A stretch of DNA of 64,000 bases from 43-108 sp001915545 (GCA_902491215.1 CABUGV010000007.1:46431-110430); one strand, 5' to 3'; positions 52,731 to 62,344 are shown, counted from the first letter of the stretch. The notes: generated by a model not told the origin, from the sequence alone. Numbers and translations: made by a program.

Positions 52731-53531
52731 ATGGCAACAAATCCATTTTCTCTTGAAGGTAAGATAGCGCTCATCACAGGCGGTTCTTACGGTATTGGTT
52801 TCAATATTGCAAAGGCTTTCCATGAGGCTGGTGCAACAATCGTGTTCAACGATATCAAGCAGGAACTTGTTGACAAGGGACTTGCATCATATAAAGAGTG
52901 CGGAATCGACGCCCACGGCTACGTATGCGACGTTACAAACGAAGCACAGGTACAGGAACTCGTGGCAAAGATTGAAAAGGAAGTAGGCGAAATCGACATT
53001 CTCGTAAACAATGCCGGTATCATCAAGCGTATACCTATGCACGAGATGAAGCGCGAGGAGTTCCAGCAGGTAATCGACATCGACCTCGTAGGTCCGTTTA
53101 TCGTTGCCAAGGCTGTTCTCCCTTCAATGATGCGCCGTCGCCACGGAAAGATCATCAACATCTGTTCAATGATGTCAGAGCTCGGCCGTGAGACAGTTTC
53201 TGCATATGCAGCAGCAAAGGGCGGACTCAAGATGCTCACACGCAACATCTGCTCAGAGTATGGTGGATACAACATCCAGTGCAACGGTATAGGCCCTGGC
53301 TACATCGCTACACCTCAGACAGCACCTCTGCGCGAGATTCAGCCAGACGGAAGCCGTCATCCGTTCGACACATTCATCTGCGCCAAGACACCGGCTGGAC
53401 GCTGGCTCGATCCTTCTGAACTCGGCGGTCCTGCAGTGTTCCTCGCATCTTCAGCTTCCGATGCCGTAAACGGACACATCCTCTATGTCGACGGCGGTAT
53501 CCTTGCATACATTGGAAAGCAGCCTAAATAA
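52731..53531 (+). CDS. SDR dehydrogenase, gluconate 5-dehydrogenase/KduD-like
   Basis: A 266-residue short-chain dehydrogenase. It shows the cofactor loop T-G-G-S-Y-G-I-G near residues 17-24, N-N-A-G near 93, the catalytic Ser in I-C-S-M-M-S, and Y-A-A-A-K-G-G (Tyr and Lys) near 162-168. The opening N-P-F-S-L-E-G-K-I-A-L-I-T-G-G matches enzymes annotated as gluconate 5-dehydrogenase or 2-deoxygluconate 3-dehydrogenase (KduD), which act in uronate or ketodeoxy-sugar breakdown. Codon use is biased towards high expression. It is followed by a terminator and a DUF4861 gene, a pairing seen in pectin-degradation settings in Bacteroidales as far as I recall. Confidence 0.85.
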   Translation: MATNPFSLEGKIALITGGSYGIGFNIAKAFHEAGATIVFNDIKQELVDKGLASYKECGIDAHGYVCDVTNEAQVQELVAKIEKEVGEIDILVNNAGIIKRIPMHEMKREEFQQVIDIDLVGPFIVAKAVLPSMMRRRHGKIINICSMMSELGRETVSAYAAAKGGLKMLTRNICSEYGGYNIQCNGIGPGYIATPQTAPLREIQPDGSRHPFDTFICAKTPAGRWLDPSELGGPAVFLASSASDAVNGHILYVDGGILAYIGKQPK

Positions 53532-53568
53532 GGTTGCATATTTTTCAGGAACATCCTGATAAGAATAT

Positions 53569-53636
53569 GGAGGAGTCTCTGCCGATTCATGCCTTTCCGC
53601 AGTCAATCGGAATCGGGAGGCTCCTCCCATTTTGTT
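53569..53636 (+). terminator. Terminator after the SDR gene
   Basis: Arms GGAGGAGTCTCTGCCGATTC (53569-53588) and GAATCGGGAGGCTCCTCC (53610-53627) pair with one mismatch and a two-base bulge around a 21-base loop, followed by CATTTTGTTTT. It lies between the SDR stop and the DUF4861 start, so expression of the latter depends on read-through or its own promoter. Confidence 0.8.
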
Positions 53637-53662
53637 TTATACATTTGAGAAAACTTTTTATC

Positions 53663-54955
53663 ATGTCTACATTAAAAAATATTCTGCTGTCGGCAGTTCT
53701 GGCAATTGCATTCATGAGCGCCAAGGCGGCCGAAAGCTCCGTTGCCGTAGAAATCAGCAATCCGATATCGCTGGAACGAGCAATGGAAATGGTTGAAATT
53801 CCTTTGGAGAGTTTGGAAAAGAAGCTCGGCACCGCATCCGGATTCATCGTCACTGATGCCGACGGACGTGAAGTGCCTAGCCAGCTGACCTACGACGGCA
53901 AGCTCATCTTCCAGGCAAGCGTTGGTGCCCGCAGCAAGTCGGTATATCACGTCAAGCAGGGCACACCTGCAAAATATGAAACAAAGGTGTTTGGACGCAT
54001 CTATCCCGACCGTCTTGACGACTTCGCTTGGGAGAACGACCGTGTCGGCTACCGCGCTTACGGACCTGCCATACAGCGTCGTGGCGATCGCCTCTACGGC
54101 TACGACATCTTCAACAAGCGCACTACAGCTCTCGTCGTCGAAGGTTTCTATGAATCCGAACTCGACCCCGCGCTCTGGAAGATTGTCAACAAGCTCCGCC
54201 GTGAAGGCCACGGAGACCTTGCTGACGACGTCTACAACGCCATCAGCTACCATGTCGATCACGGTAAGGGCATGGATTGCTACAAGGTCGGCCCTACACT
54301 CGGTGCAGGTACCTCTGCCCTGATCGAAAACGGAGGTAAGGACATTGTCTATCCCAAGTGTTATACCAGTTGCGACATCCTTGAGAGCGGACCTCTCCGC
54401 CTCACTTTCCGCCTCACCTTCGCCCCTGAGAAGGTTAATGGAGTCGACGTCGTAGAAACCCGCACCGTCACCCTCGATGCCGGTTCGCATTTCAACAGGG
54501 CCGTCATTTCCTACTCCGGACTTACATCCGCCACACCCGTAGCAGCAGGTATCGTCGTGCATAACGAGAATCCCTCTGCCTATGTCCTCAATGCCAAGGC
54601 CGGCTACATAGGTTATGAAGACCTCGGTGACCCGTATTCCTACAAGGAGAAGTACCGCAAGAAGCAGAACCCCCAGATGGGGCGCATCTTCATCGGAACA
54701 GTCTTCCCTGAAGACCTGGGATCGGCCGAGTATCGCGCCTTCACCAAGGAAGAACTCCCAAGACGCGGAAGCGGAGCATGTGGACACCTCCTCGGTATCT
54801 CTACCCTCAAGCCCGGCACTGACTTCACCTATTATTTCGGCTCCGGATGGAACCGAAATTCCGAAACCGGCATCGCCTCGCTCACCGATTGGGAACAACT
54901 GCTCAGTCGGTTCGCTCAGTGCGTACGCAAACCGCTAAAGGTGAAAATTCGATGA
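53663..54955 (+). CDS. DUF4861 family exported protein
   Basis: A 430-residue exported protein, taking the ATG at 53663 that starts a clean signal peptide (M-S-T-L-K-N-I-L-L-S-A-V-L-A-I-A-F, ending A-K-A-A). The frame runs upstream to 53534 but would cross the SDR terminator and lacks a signal, so that start is rejected. The body is beta-rich, with V-G-Y-R-A-Y-G-P-A near residue 127 and Y-Y-F-G-S-G-W-N-R near the C terminus, as in DUF4861 proteins from pectin-utilising Bacteroidetes. The fold suggests a lyase- or epimerase-like sandwich, but no activity can be named. The gene ends at a bidirectional terminator. Confidence 0.78.
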   Translation: MSTLKNILLSAVLAIAFMSAKAAESSVAVEISNPISLERAMEMVEIPLESLEKKLGTASGFIVTDADGREVPSQLTYDGKLIFQASVGARSKSVYHVKQGTPAKYETKVFGRIYPDRLDDFAWENDRVGYRAYGPAIQRRGDRLYGYDIFNKRTTALVVEGFYESELDPALWKIVNKLRREGHGDLADDVYNAISYHVDHGKGMDCYKVGPTLGAGTSALIENGGKDIVYPKCYTSCDILESGPLRLTFRLTFAPEKVNGVDVVETRTVTLDAGSHFNRAVISYSGLTSATPVAAGIVVHNENPSAYVLNAKAGYIGYEDLGDPYSYKEKYRKKQNPQMGRIFIGTVFPEDLGSAEYRAFTKEELPRRGSGACGHLLGISTLKPGTDFTYYFGSGWNRNSETGIASLTDWEQLLSRFAQCVRKPLKVKIR

Positions 54956-54983
54956 ACGAAACAACAAACGAGCAAACACTATA

Positions 54984-55036
54984 AAAACCGTAAGAGACAA
55001 CTTCATATATCGTGTGGTTGTCTCTTACGGTTTTAT
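54984..55036 (+). terminator. Bidirectional terminator, DUF4861 versus GH43
   Basis: Perfect 18-base arms AAAACCGTAAGAGACAAC (54984-55001) and GTTGTCTCTTACGGTTTT (55017-55034) around a 15-base loop. TTTTATC follows on plus and TTTTTATAG on minus, serving the converging DUF4861 and GH43 genes. Confidence 0.92.
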
Positions 55037-55055
55037 CTTTCTTGCGCCTCTGCAC

Positions 55056-56009
55056 TTATTGGCCTACGCCCTCTGATGTCATTATAATTCTCTTCAGGCT
55101 TCCATCGGGATTGTAGTACAGGTAGTCTGCACATACGCTTCTGCTGCACGATGTCCCACCTTTTAGCCCTCCGTTGTGGTAGAAGAAATACCATTTTCCA
55201 TTGAATTCCTGTATTGCCTGATGATTCGAACTGCTGTTTCCCGCCAGTTCATTCAGTATCCCCATGTATTTCCATGGTCCCTCGATGTTGTCAGCCATAG
55301 CATAGGCAGTGCGTTCAGGAAATCCGCTGGAGTATGTCAGATAATATTTGCCGTTGTGCTTGTGTATCCACGGTGCCTCTTCGAACACAAAACCGTCGAA
55401 ATCCACCTGTCTTATTTTACCGTCTATTTCCACCATGTTTTCCTTCAGTTGTGCGTAGTAGCATTCCCCGTTGCCCCAGAATATCCATGCCTGTCCGTCA
55501 TCGTCGATCATAACAGTTGGGTCTATGCATGCCCATTGCTTTTTCGATGCAAAACAGTCCTTCACCGTCAACAGCGGTTTTCCTATAGCGTCCTTGTACG
55601 GCCCTTCTGGTCTGTCGGATACAGCCACGCCTATTCCTGTGTTGTCAGTGCTGACATACCAATAGTATCTGCCGTTTCTTTCTATGACTTGCGAAGCATA
55701 CGCTATTCCTGATGACCACTTGAATTCGTCTGCTCTGAGCGGAACTGGATACTCGGTGAAAGTCCTCATGTCCGTAGTGGAGAATACGCACCAGTTCTCC
55801 ATGTGAATATTTTGCTGGTTGCCTGCAAAATCCTCACCGGTGAAAAGCCATAGCGTATCGCCGCATACCATTGTTGCAGGATCAGCTGTATATTTGTGCT
55901 TGATTATAGGATTGCTGTCGGCCGTCCAGCTGAATGTCTGTCCGTTTATAGAGCCTGTTGCCATGGCGCATATTGCCAGTGACATCGTAATCTTCCATTT
56001 TCTTACCAT
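55056..56009 (-). CDS. Secreted GH43 glycosidase
   Basis: A 317-residue exported single-domain GH43 enzyme. A signal peptide (about residues 1-23, ending N-G-Q) is followed by the propeller with Y-T-A-D-P-A-T-M-V (general base Asp near residue 43), A-C-I-D-P-T-V-M-I (second Asp near 163) and F-V-F-E-E-A-P-W-I (acid Glu near 210). The layout is that of arabinofuranosidase/xylosidase-type GH43 proteins, but without the C-terminal sandwich found in longer members. It is divergent from the phosphoesterase gene and converges on DUF4861. Confidence 0.88.
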   Translation of the reverse strand: MVRKWKITMSLAICAMATGSINGQTFSWTADSNPIIKHKYTADPATMVCGDTLWLFTGEDFAGNQQNIHMENWCVFSTTDMRTFTEYPVPLRADEFKWSSGIAYASQVIERNGRYYWYVSTDNTGIGVAVSDRPEGPYKDAIGKPLLTVKDCFASKKQWACIDPTVMIDDDGQAWIFWGNGECYYAQLKENMVEIDGKIRQVDFDGFVFEEAPWIHKHNGKYYLTYSSGFPERTAYAMADNIEGPWKYMGILNELAGNSSSNHQAIQEFNGKWYFFYHNGGLKGGTSCSRSVCADYLYYNPDGSLKRIIMTSEGVGQ

Positions 56010-56227
56010 AGAATATTGTGTTTTTGTGTTGTTTCGAATGTGGTAATCTTGATATCCTCGGCAATATTAGTAAAAAGGCTTCACATTCCGTATAATTCTT
56101 AATATATGTTTCCTTGCCACATGGTAAGAAAATCGCAGCACTCATGAAACTTTTTCTTATATGCAGTGAAATAAGTCTGTAAATATTGGGCGATACTTTT
56201 GTGGCGTACAATTTAGCCAATATAATT

Positions 56228-59200
56228 ATGAAGAAGAATTACATTCCTTTATGCCTTATGGCATTGAGCATTCCTGTTTGCGCCCAGAATCAGCAGGGAA
56301 ATGCTTCGATTGAAGGAAGCAGCCAAATGCGTATTGATGAGTTGGCTTCTTTCAATGTCGAAAATGATGAAGCTGTACAGTCGTATCGTTGGATTGCACC
56401 AGTAGGTTGCCGTATTGAATCAGGACAAGGTACGGCGTCTGTCGAGATTAGATCTACATTCTTGTCGCAAGACAGTCCTCTGCGTGTTATACGAACGTTT
56501 GCAGACAACAGCGCTGATACTCTTAAGCATGATGTCTCATTTATTAGGTATGTCAAAGACTTTAAAGATTATACAATAGCTCCGGGAGAATCAGTCGAAA
56601 TCGGAGGTGTGTCACGTACTGATGCTGACATATACTACACACCTGCTGAAGATGGGGCTGAAGGTCAAGTGGTTGCACATCGTGTTACAGTACAGCCTGA
56701 GACAGGAATGTATTCAGATATGACCAAGCCTTATCTGCAGACAGCTACGTCAAATTCAATCTGGGTAAGTTGGAAAACATCGTTCAACGATTCTCCTATT
56801 GTTAAGTTTGGAACGTCTGCTGATAATCTTGACAATGAAATTGAAGGAACAGTCAACGATATGTCTGCAGATGGTCAGCCGTATTTCTGGAATTCTGTGC
56901 ACCTCACGGGATTGAAGCCAAATACTATATATTACTATCAGGCAGTCAGCGGTGACAAGAAAAGTGAAGTCTTCCGTTTCCGTACTATGCCAGAAGAAGG
57001 TTCAAAGACGTCTATGCGTATACTTCTTATGGGCGACCATCAGATAAAGAGCCGCAGCGGATATGAATGGCTTATGCAGGCTGCTCAGCGTAAGATTGAA
57101 GAGAAGTACGGCAATCTGGAAGAGAACATAAACATGATTATGAACATCGGCGACCAAGTTGATGTCGGCACTCTTGATCAGTATGAGCAGATACACCTTT
57201 TCAAGTCCCAGCAGATGTCGCCTTATCTTCCAATCATGACCGCTGTTGGCAATCACGAAACTTACAGCGATCCAGGAATGATGCATTATGCAGCCCACTA
57301 TCATTATGAAGACCTTGAATATAAAGGCATAAGCAGCGGTACAGAGAATTACTACGCATACCAGGCCGGCCGTATACTGTTTGTCGTGCTGAGCACCGAG
57401 CATACCGGTTCTGACCAGAAAGCATGGGTCAGAAAAATCGTTGACGCCGCTAAAGATGACGACACTGTGGACTTCATCATAAGTGTAAATCACCGTCCTA
57501 TACAGGCAGAACAGTATATAGGCGATATATCTTCATGGGTTCGAGACGAAATTGTTCCAATCTTGTCTGAAACGCCGAAACATGTTCTCAACTATGGTGG
57601 GCACCATCATCTGTATCATAGAGGGCAGCTTGCCGATTATCCGCTTTACCATATAATAAACGGTGCAGCTTCGTGGGATCAGATGTGGGGCATGTCGTCT
57701 GAGAAAGATTATGACGATGTTCAGAAAACCATTGATTATTGGGGATATCAGATTCTTGAATTCGATTTCGACAAGAAAGAAATGAAAGCCGAATGCTACG
57801 CCATCGGCAATAAGGCACTCGTTGTCGACAACATTCTTATAGATTCCTTCCACCGTACTCTCGGTCAAGTAGGACCAGACAAACCAGTACTTGATGATAT
57901 ACCGGAGGAACTGCAGCTCCCTTATGAATTCTCCGGAAGCGAATATTCCGCCGCATCGGGCGAGAAATTGAATACCGTTCAGTTCCAGTTCTCCACAAAA
58001 GAAGATTTCTCTACCGTAGAGCTCAACAGCATCAGAGATGTCGAAGACCTTTATGGTTCCACCGGCTCTCCTCTGCATATACCTGTTGATGTAAATGAAA
58101 ATGTTGATATTACGCGTTTGACAGTTGAAAATTACATACTCAAAAATGGTAACTATTATGTTCGCGTAAGATACCGCGACGAAAATATGGAATGGTCCGA
58201 TTGGTCTGACGTCAAGTCGTTCAAGGTTGTAGGAAGCATTGACGGCGACCCTCAGATAACTCTCAGCAGCAACAGTCTGAATCTGGGCGAAGAAATATCC
58301 ATCGATTACAAATATGCGCCAGTGGGCAAGGATGCATGGATTGGCATATACCGCAAGAATGAAACTCCAGGAGGTGCTACACTGTCATATATGTGGGCCT
58401 ATACAGACGGGCCTGCCGGTACAATGAAATTCACCATCAACGAAACGAATGAATATTACGCAGTCCTGTTTAAGGATGGAGGATATGACGAAGCAACGGA
58501 GCGTATACCTTTCTACTTCGGACCAAAACCGGAGCTGAAATTGAACAAGACCGCTTATGATGAAGGCGAGGACATCGTTGTGGATTATTCAAATGCTCCA
58601 GGACTTTCAAGCGATTGGATTGGAATATACAGAGTTGGAGACGATGTCGGTCCCGACTATTCTTCTTCTTGGAATTATACCGCCGCCGGTTCGTCTGAAG
58701 GAACACTCACATTGAGTACAGACCTTGCCAAAGGATATTATTTTGCAAATTACTTCCTTTATGGAGCTTATTTCGAACCTTCAGATAGAGTATACTTCTC
58801 TGTAGGAGACAACATTTCTAGCGTATGGCTTGATAAGGACGTGTACACAGAAGACGATTCCATCAAGATATATTATCAGGACGGCCCAGGAACCCCTAAG
58901 GATTGGATCGGTGTATATTCTGAAGGCGAGGACCCGAATGTAGATGAACTTGACGGTTTCTATTATACATATGGAGCAACAGACGGATATGTAACTGTGC
59001 CTAAAAAGACCCTCAAGCCGGGACGTTATTTCTGTTCACTCTTTATCAATGATTCTTATGATGAAGTTTCTGAACGTAAGTATTTTACTGTTGATCAGTC
59101 TTCTGGCATAGCTGGTGCTTCTGATGCTGGCAATACTTTCGATGTGAAATTCGGTAATGACGGACGCATATTTATAAACGGCAATGGTTCGTCTATAAGT

Positions 59201-59362
59201 GTCGAAATAATCGACCTTGCAGGAAAAGTCGTCAGAAATGTTGATCGTGAAAATGCTCCTTGTACAGTTTCTGCTGAAGGATTGGCAAAAGGCGTTTATG
59301 TCGTAAAAATCAACAGCAAAGAAAGCGAAAATACTGAGGTTTATAAATTTATGATAAAGTAG
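56228..59362 (+). CDS. Secreted purple-acid-phosphatase-like metallophosphoesterase
   Basis: A 1044-residue exported protein, starting at the ATG at 56228 that begins the signal peptide (M-K-K-N-Y-I-P-L-C). After an N-terminal beta region comes a fibronectin-like PAP domain (K-P-Y-L-Q-T-A-T-S-N-S-I-W-V-S-W). The metallophosphoesterase domain (about 260-550) has L-L-M-G-D-H, M-N-I-G-D-Q-V-D, V-G-N-H-E-T, V-N-H-R-P-I and G-G-H-H-H-L-Y. Three repeats of about 100 residues follow, each with W-I-G-I/V-Y (nt 58340, 58617 and 58908). The last 75 residues (V-E-I-I-D-L-A-G-K-V-V, ending Y-K-F-M-I-K) resemble a type IX secretion domain. It would release phosphate from organic phosphates outside the cell. 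A TACTTTTG -7 box is at 56194-56201. Confidence 0.87.
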   Translation: MKKNYIPLCLMALSIPVCAQNQQGNASIEGSSQMRIDELASFNVENDEAVQSYRWIAPVGCRIESGQGTASVEIRSTFLSQDSPLRVIRTFADNSADTLKHDVSFIRYVKDFKDYTIAPGESVEIGGVSRTDADIYYTPAEDGAEGQVVAHRVTVQPETGMYSDMTKPYLQTATSNSIWVSWKTSFNDSPIVKFGTSADNLDNEIEGTVNDMSADGQPYFWNSVHLTGLKPNTIYYYQAVSGDKKSEVFRFRTMPEEGSKTSMRILLMGDHQIKSRSGYEWLMQAAQRKIEEKYGNLEENINMIMNIGDQVDVGTLDQYEQIHLFKSQQMSPYLPIMTAVGNHETYSDPGMMHYAAHYHYEDLEYKGISSGTENYYAYQAGRILFVVLSTEHTGSDQKAWVRKIVDAAKDDDTVDFIISVNHRPIQAEQYIGDISSWVRDEIVPILSETPKHVLNYGGHHHLYHRGQLADYPLYHIINGAASWDQMWGMSSEKDYDDVQKTIDYWGYQILEFDFDKKEMKAECYAIGNKALVVDNILIDSFHRTLGQVGPDKPVLDDIPEELQLPYEFSGSEYSAASGEKLNTVQFQFSTKEDFSTVELNSIRDVEDLYGSTGSPLHIPVDVNENVDITRLTVENYILKNGNYYVRVRYRDENMEWSDWSDVKSFKVVGSIDGDPQITLSSNSLNLGEEISIDYKYAPVGKDAWIGIYRKNETPGGATLSYMWAYTDGPAGTMKFTINETNEYYAVLFKDGGYDEATERIPFYFGPKPELKLNKTAYDEGEDIVVDYSNAPGLSSDWIGIYRVGDDVGPDYSSSWNYTAAGSSEGTLTLSTDLAKGYYFANYFLYGAYFEPSDRVYFSVGDNISSVWLDKDVYTEDDSIKIYYQDGPGTPKDWIGVYSEGEDPNVDELDGFYYTYGATDGYVTVPKKTLKPGRYFCSLFINDSYDEVSERKYFTVDQSSGIAGASDAGNTFDVKFGNDGRIFINGNGSSISVEIIDLAGKVVRNVDRENAPCTVSAEGLAKGVYVVKINSKESENTEVYKFMIK

Positions 59363-59383
59363 GCGTAGTTTTCATATATAGGC

Positions 59384-59430
59384 AGAGCGGATATGTAACC
59401 TGTGTAAGGTGTTGCATATCCGCTCTTTTT
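59384..59430 (+). terminator. Bidirectional terminator after the phosphoesterase gene
   Basis: Perfect 12-base arms AGAGCGGATATG (59384-59395) and CATATCCGCTCT (59415-59426) around a 19-base loop, followed by TTTT on plus. It lies between the converging phosphoesterase and barrel-protein genes. Confidence 0.88.
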
Positions 59431-59474
59431 AGTATGTTGTCTGCTGGTGTTTTTGCGTGATTTGTATATGTCTT

Positions 59475-61502
59475 TCAGAATGCCCACTGCATTTGTATTT
59501 GTATGTCTTCTTTGTGGTTCTGGCTTATCTGTTCTGTCGAAGAACTTATTGTTTTTCTGTTGAAGTATATTGTTGCTCCTATTTTTGCATTGATTTTCAG
59601 ATTTCTCATGATATTTACGGAACCCACCAGCGAGGTTCTTATGCCGTGATATGCGTATGATTGCATATTGTACGCATAAAGCAGTCCTGATTCGTAGGCA
59701 TATAGACGGCTGAAATAGCTGTCTGTCTTGAAGTACGCCAGAAACAGTTCTATTTTGCTTCTGTTTCGTGGGTGTTGCCATCTGATGTTTTCCGAAACCA
59801 TGAATCCTTTGTCTGTCTTTTCTTTCCAGTTTTTGATGAATGACATATAGAATCCGGTTTTTGATGAAAACGACTTGTTTATTTGCCAGCGTCCTTGCAT
59901 TCGTATTTTGTATGAATTGTTCATTTTCAGCATTGAGCCATTTTCATAATCAAAATCTTTTTGTTTTGATTTAGTTGTAAACTTGAGCGACAGTTCAACA
60001 TCTTTACTGCATGGATACGTTGCCTGTATCATACCTTCATAGCCGTATGATGCATCTGACACCTGGTATCTCAGCCATGGAAAGCGGAAGATATCGAAAT
60101 ATGTTTCTAAATTTATTCCTAATGGCAATTCTGCATTCCAGCCGGCAAATAATCCGGTTTCGTTTCGAACTTCTCCATTTTCGCCGAAAGAATTGGCCAG
60201 TACTGCATTGTACCTATGTGAATAGTGCCTAAATATGAACATGAACTGATTTGAATAGCTTAGATTCCATTGCAGGGCATTGATTGTAGCTATCGCACCA
60301 TTAGTGCTTAATGCCGTTTCTCCGCTTAGCGATAAAACTGTCCCATTCCAATAATAAGACAAGCCGGTTGCGGTGAAATCAGTTCCTCTAGGATTGTAGT
60401 ATCTGTATAATGATGATTCTGTATTCCATTTAGGATTGAGCATTCTTGAGTAATGTGTGGTGGCCGCCGTTAGTGAAAGTCCGCAGTTGCGGAATCTGTA
60501 TCCGATATTTCCTCCGACCGAGAAACTTTTCAGATTGCCTTTTTTGCTCTTTTCCAATTCAGTCCTGTGCAGTCCGTCAGTTTTTATGGACGATACTGTG
60601 GAATCGGAATTCAAGGTCGCATCATTGTCTCTCCATGAAGCGAATGCCGAAACAGATAGTTTTCCGAAGCCTAATGTTGCCGCACCTCCTGTCATATATC
60701 CGCTTTCGGATGTTGAAGAATGCGGTCTTATACCTCTATCTGTCTTTCCAAGTGATGACAGAGTCATGGCTTTACCGTACGATGCACCGGTGTTGACAAC
60801 TAGTCCTTTGCCGAATGCTATTCTGTATTTTCCGGCAATGGCTGTACGTAAGATGCCTGCACTTTTGAGCATTACATAAGCCGAGTAATAATCTATTCCA
60901 TTCTCTCCTGCATCTTTTTCCAATATAAGGCCGGCTGTGAGTTTGTCATCTGCATTGAATTTGAACCGCACCGAATGATATAACGGTGAGCCTGCATAAA
61001 CTTTGTTTGGTGATGCCTCAAGTACACTGTCCGGATAATCTTTGTATCCTGCTTTACGGTATAGCGGTATATCAGTCCGGACTGTCAGTTCGCTTTTTGA
61101 TCTGTTTATGATTCCTTTAAGGCCTTTATCGGCTGTTTTTGGAGGTCCTGCAGTTACGAACAACTGCAGATATCTGCGTGTTTTTAAATCCAGACTTGGA
61201 ATCATCATCAGTTCTCCAGTTGTATTTACCGGTGCGTATTTCTCTGCATAATCAACCATGTCCCGACACTGTTGTTCTGTAAGAAACGGCAGATGCATAA
61301 GCTCTTCAATGGAGGTATTGTTGATATTTATGGGATTCAGATGCCTTTCATATAAATCCTCAAAAATGATTTCTTGTGAAAGCGAAGCATCGTCGGCCAT
61401 TTCTTCAACAAAATCATCCCAACTGTAATCTTGTGCAGAAATGTTGCTGATTGACAGAAATAGTCCCCAAATAGCCAATGCAATTAACTTGTGCATTTTC
61501 AT
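59475..61502 (-). CDS. Helix-hairpin-helix outer membrane barrel protein
   Basis: A 675-residue exported protein with a signal peptide (residues 1-23, ending S-A-Q). A ComEA-like helix-hairpin-helix region (about 55-115) shows N-P-I-N-I-N-N-T-S-I-E-E-L-M-H-L-P-F-L and a second repeat with V-N-T-T-G-E-L-M-M-I-P-S. The rest (about 145-675) is a run of alternating strands with aromatic girdles (for example G-L-S-Y-Y-W-N-G-T, Y-E-S-G-L-L-Y-A-Y), ending I-Q-M-Q-W-A-F, typical of an outer membrane beta-barrel. Similar proteins are common in Bacteroidales, and their role is unknown. The HhH domain on an outer membrane protein might bind DNA or simply be a periplasmic plug. It converges on the phosphoesterase gene. 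Confidence 0.8.
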   Translation of the reverse strand: MKMHKLIALAIWGLFLSISNISAQDYSWDDFVEEMADDASLSQEIIFEDLYERHLNPININNTSIEELMHLPFLTEQQCRDMVDYAEKYAPVNTTGELMMIPSLDLKTRRYLQLFVTAGPPKTADKGLKGIINRSKSELTVRTDIPLYRKAGYKDYPDSVLEASPNKVYAGSPLYHSVRFKFNADDKLTAGLILEKDAGENGIDYYSAYVMLKSAGILRTAIAGKYRIAFGKGLVVNTGASYGKAMTLSSLGKTDRGIRPHSSTSESGYMTGGAATLGFGKLSVSAFASWRDNDATLNSDSTVSSIKTDGLHRTELEKSKKGNLKSFSVGGNIGYRFRNCGLSLTAATTHYSRMLNPKWNTESSLYRYYNPRGTDFTATGLSYYWNGTVLSLSGETALSTNGAIATINALQWNLSYSNQFMFIFRHYSHRYNAVLANSFGENGEVRNETGLFAGWNAELPLGINLETYFDIFRFPWLRYQVSDASYGYEGMIQATYPCSKDVELSLKFTTKSKQKDFDYENGSMLKMNNSYKIRMQGRWQINKSFSSKTGFYMSFIKNWKEKTDKGFMVSENIRWQHPRNRSKIELFLAYFKTDSYFSRLYAYESGLLYAYNMQSYAYHGIRTSLVGSVNIMRNLKINAKIGATIYFNRKTISSSTEQISQNHKEDIQIQMQWAF

Positions 61503-61647
61503 ACTATTATGCTTGTATTGTGTTTTTGTAAAAGATTGTTTATATCCCCGTTCAAATTTAACATTATAGATTTAATAAAAGACCAATTAATCATATAATT
61601 TGCAAAAGGGTGTGGGTGGGGATGTTTATTCTTTGTATTTTTGCGGC

Positions 61648-62289
61648 ATGAAATTGACGTTCAGGCACATGGTTTTGACAGCAGTGTTCTGTCTCTGCAG
61701 CGCGGGTGCGTGGGGACAGATCAGGGGAGCGGAGGACAACGCGGAGGCGCTGGGTTCTCCGATCTTCACGCATGGTGTTGGCTATGTGGGCGAGGAGGAG
61801 TATGAAGGCGAACGAATTCCTGTCTTCAGGCTGGCCGATGTCTACTGCTTCAAGGAGCTGGTGCTTAAGAACAAACGTCAGCTGAAGAAATACTATAAAC
61901 TGGTGAACAACATAAAGAAGGTGTATCCGATTGCGGTGGATATTCAGAAGACCATCGATCGCACCGTTGCCCACCTGGATTCGCTCCCCGACAAGGAGGC
62001 GCGCGACGAATACATGAAGCGCATGGAGAAGGAGCTGAAGAAGGAGTATACGCCGAGGTTGAAGAAACTCACCTTCTCGCAGGGAAAACTGCTCATAAAG
62101 CTGATTGACAGGCAGTGTGATCAGACGTCGTTCCAGCTTATAAAGACTTATATGGGCGGATTCAAGGCCGGATTCTACAACCTGTTTGCCAACCTGTTCG
62201 GGGCGAGCCTGAAAAAGCAGTATGACCCCGAGGTGGACGACCGCCTGACCGAGAGGTGCATACTGCTGATTGAGTCGGGGCAGATATAG
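61648..62289 (+). CDS. DUF4294 family exported protein
   Basis: A 213-residue protein with a signal peptide when started at the ATG at 61648 (M-K-L-T-F-R-H-M-V-L-T-A-V-F-C-L-C, ending A-W-G-Q). A frame back to a TTG at 61600 is less likely. The body matches DUF4294: R-I-P-V-F-R-L-A-D-V-Y-C-F near residue 58, then a Lys-rich helical stretch (L-K-N-K-R-Q-L-K-K-Y-Y-K-L-V) and K-L-T-F-S-Q-G-K-L-L-I-K-L-I-D-R-Q near 146-162. It is a periplasmic protein conserved across Bacteroidetes and of unknown function. TTTA-N19-TATAATTTG at 61571-61602 is a possible promoter. Confidence 0.82.
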   Translation: MKLTFRHMVLTAVFCLCSAGAWGQIRGAEDNAEALGSPIFTHGVGYVGEEEYEGERIPVFRLADVYCFKELVLKNKRQLKKYYKLVNNIKKVYPIAVDIQKTIDRTVAHLDSLPDKEARDEYMKRMEKELKKEYTPRLKKLTFSQGKLLIKLIDRQCDQTSFQLIKTYMGGFKAGFYNLFANLFGASLKKQYDPEVDDRLTERCILLIESGQI

Positions 62290-62323
62290 TGGAGATAGAG
62301 AGTGTGTAGAGCCCCGATGCGGA

Positions 62324-62344
62324 GGAACACTATGGGCGTGTTCC
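62324..62344 (+). terminator. Possible terminator after DUF4294
   Basis: Arms GGAACAC and GTGTTCC around a seven-base loop, with partial outer GC pairing, followed after a GC stretch by GTTTGTTTGTGTGTTTTT. The T tract is not immediate, so this is a weaker call than the other hairpins. It lies between converging DUF4294 and GH28-like genes. Confidence 0.45.

Noticed and set aside
53534..53662. N-terminal extension of the DUF4861 protein
   Set aside because: It runs across the SDR terminator hairpin and would bury the signal peptide that begins at 53663.
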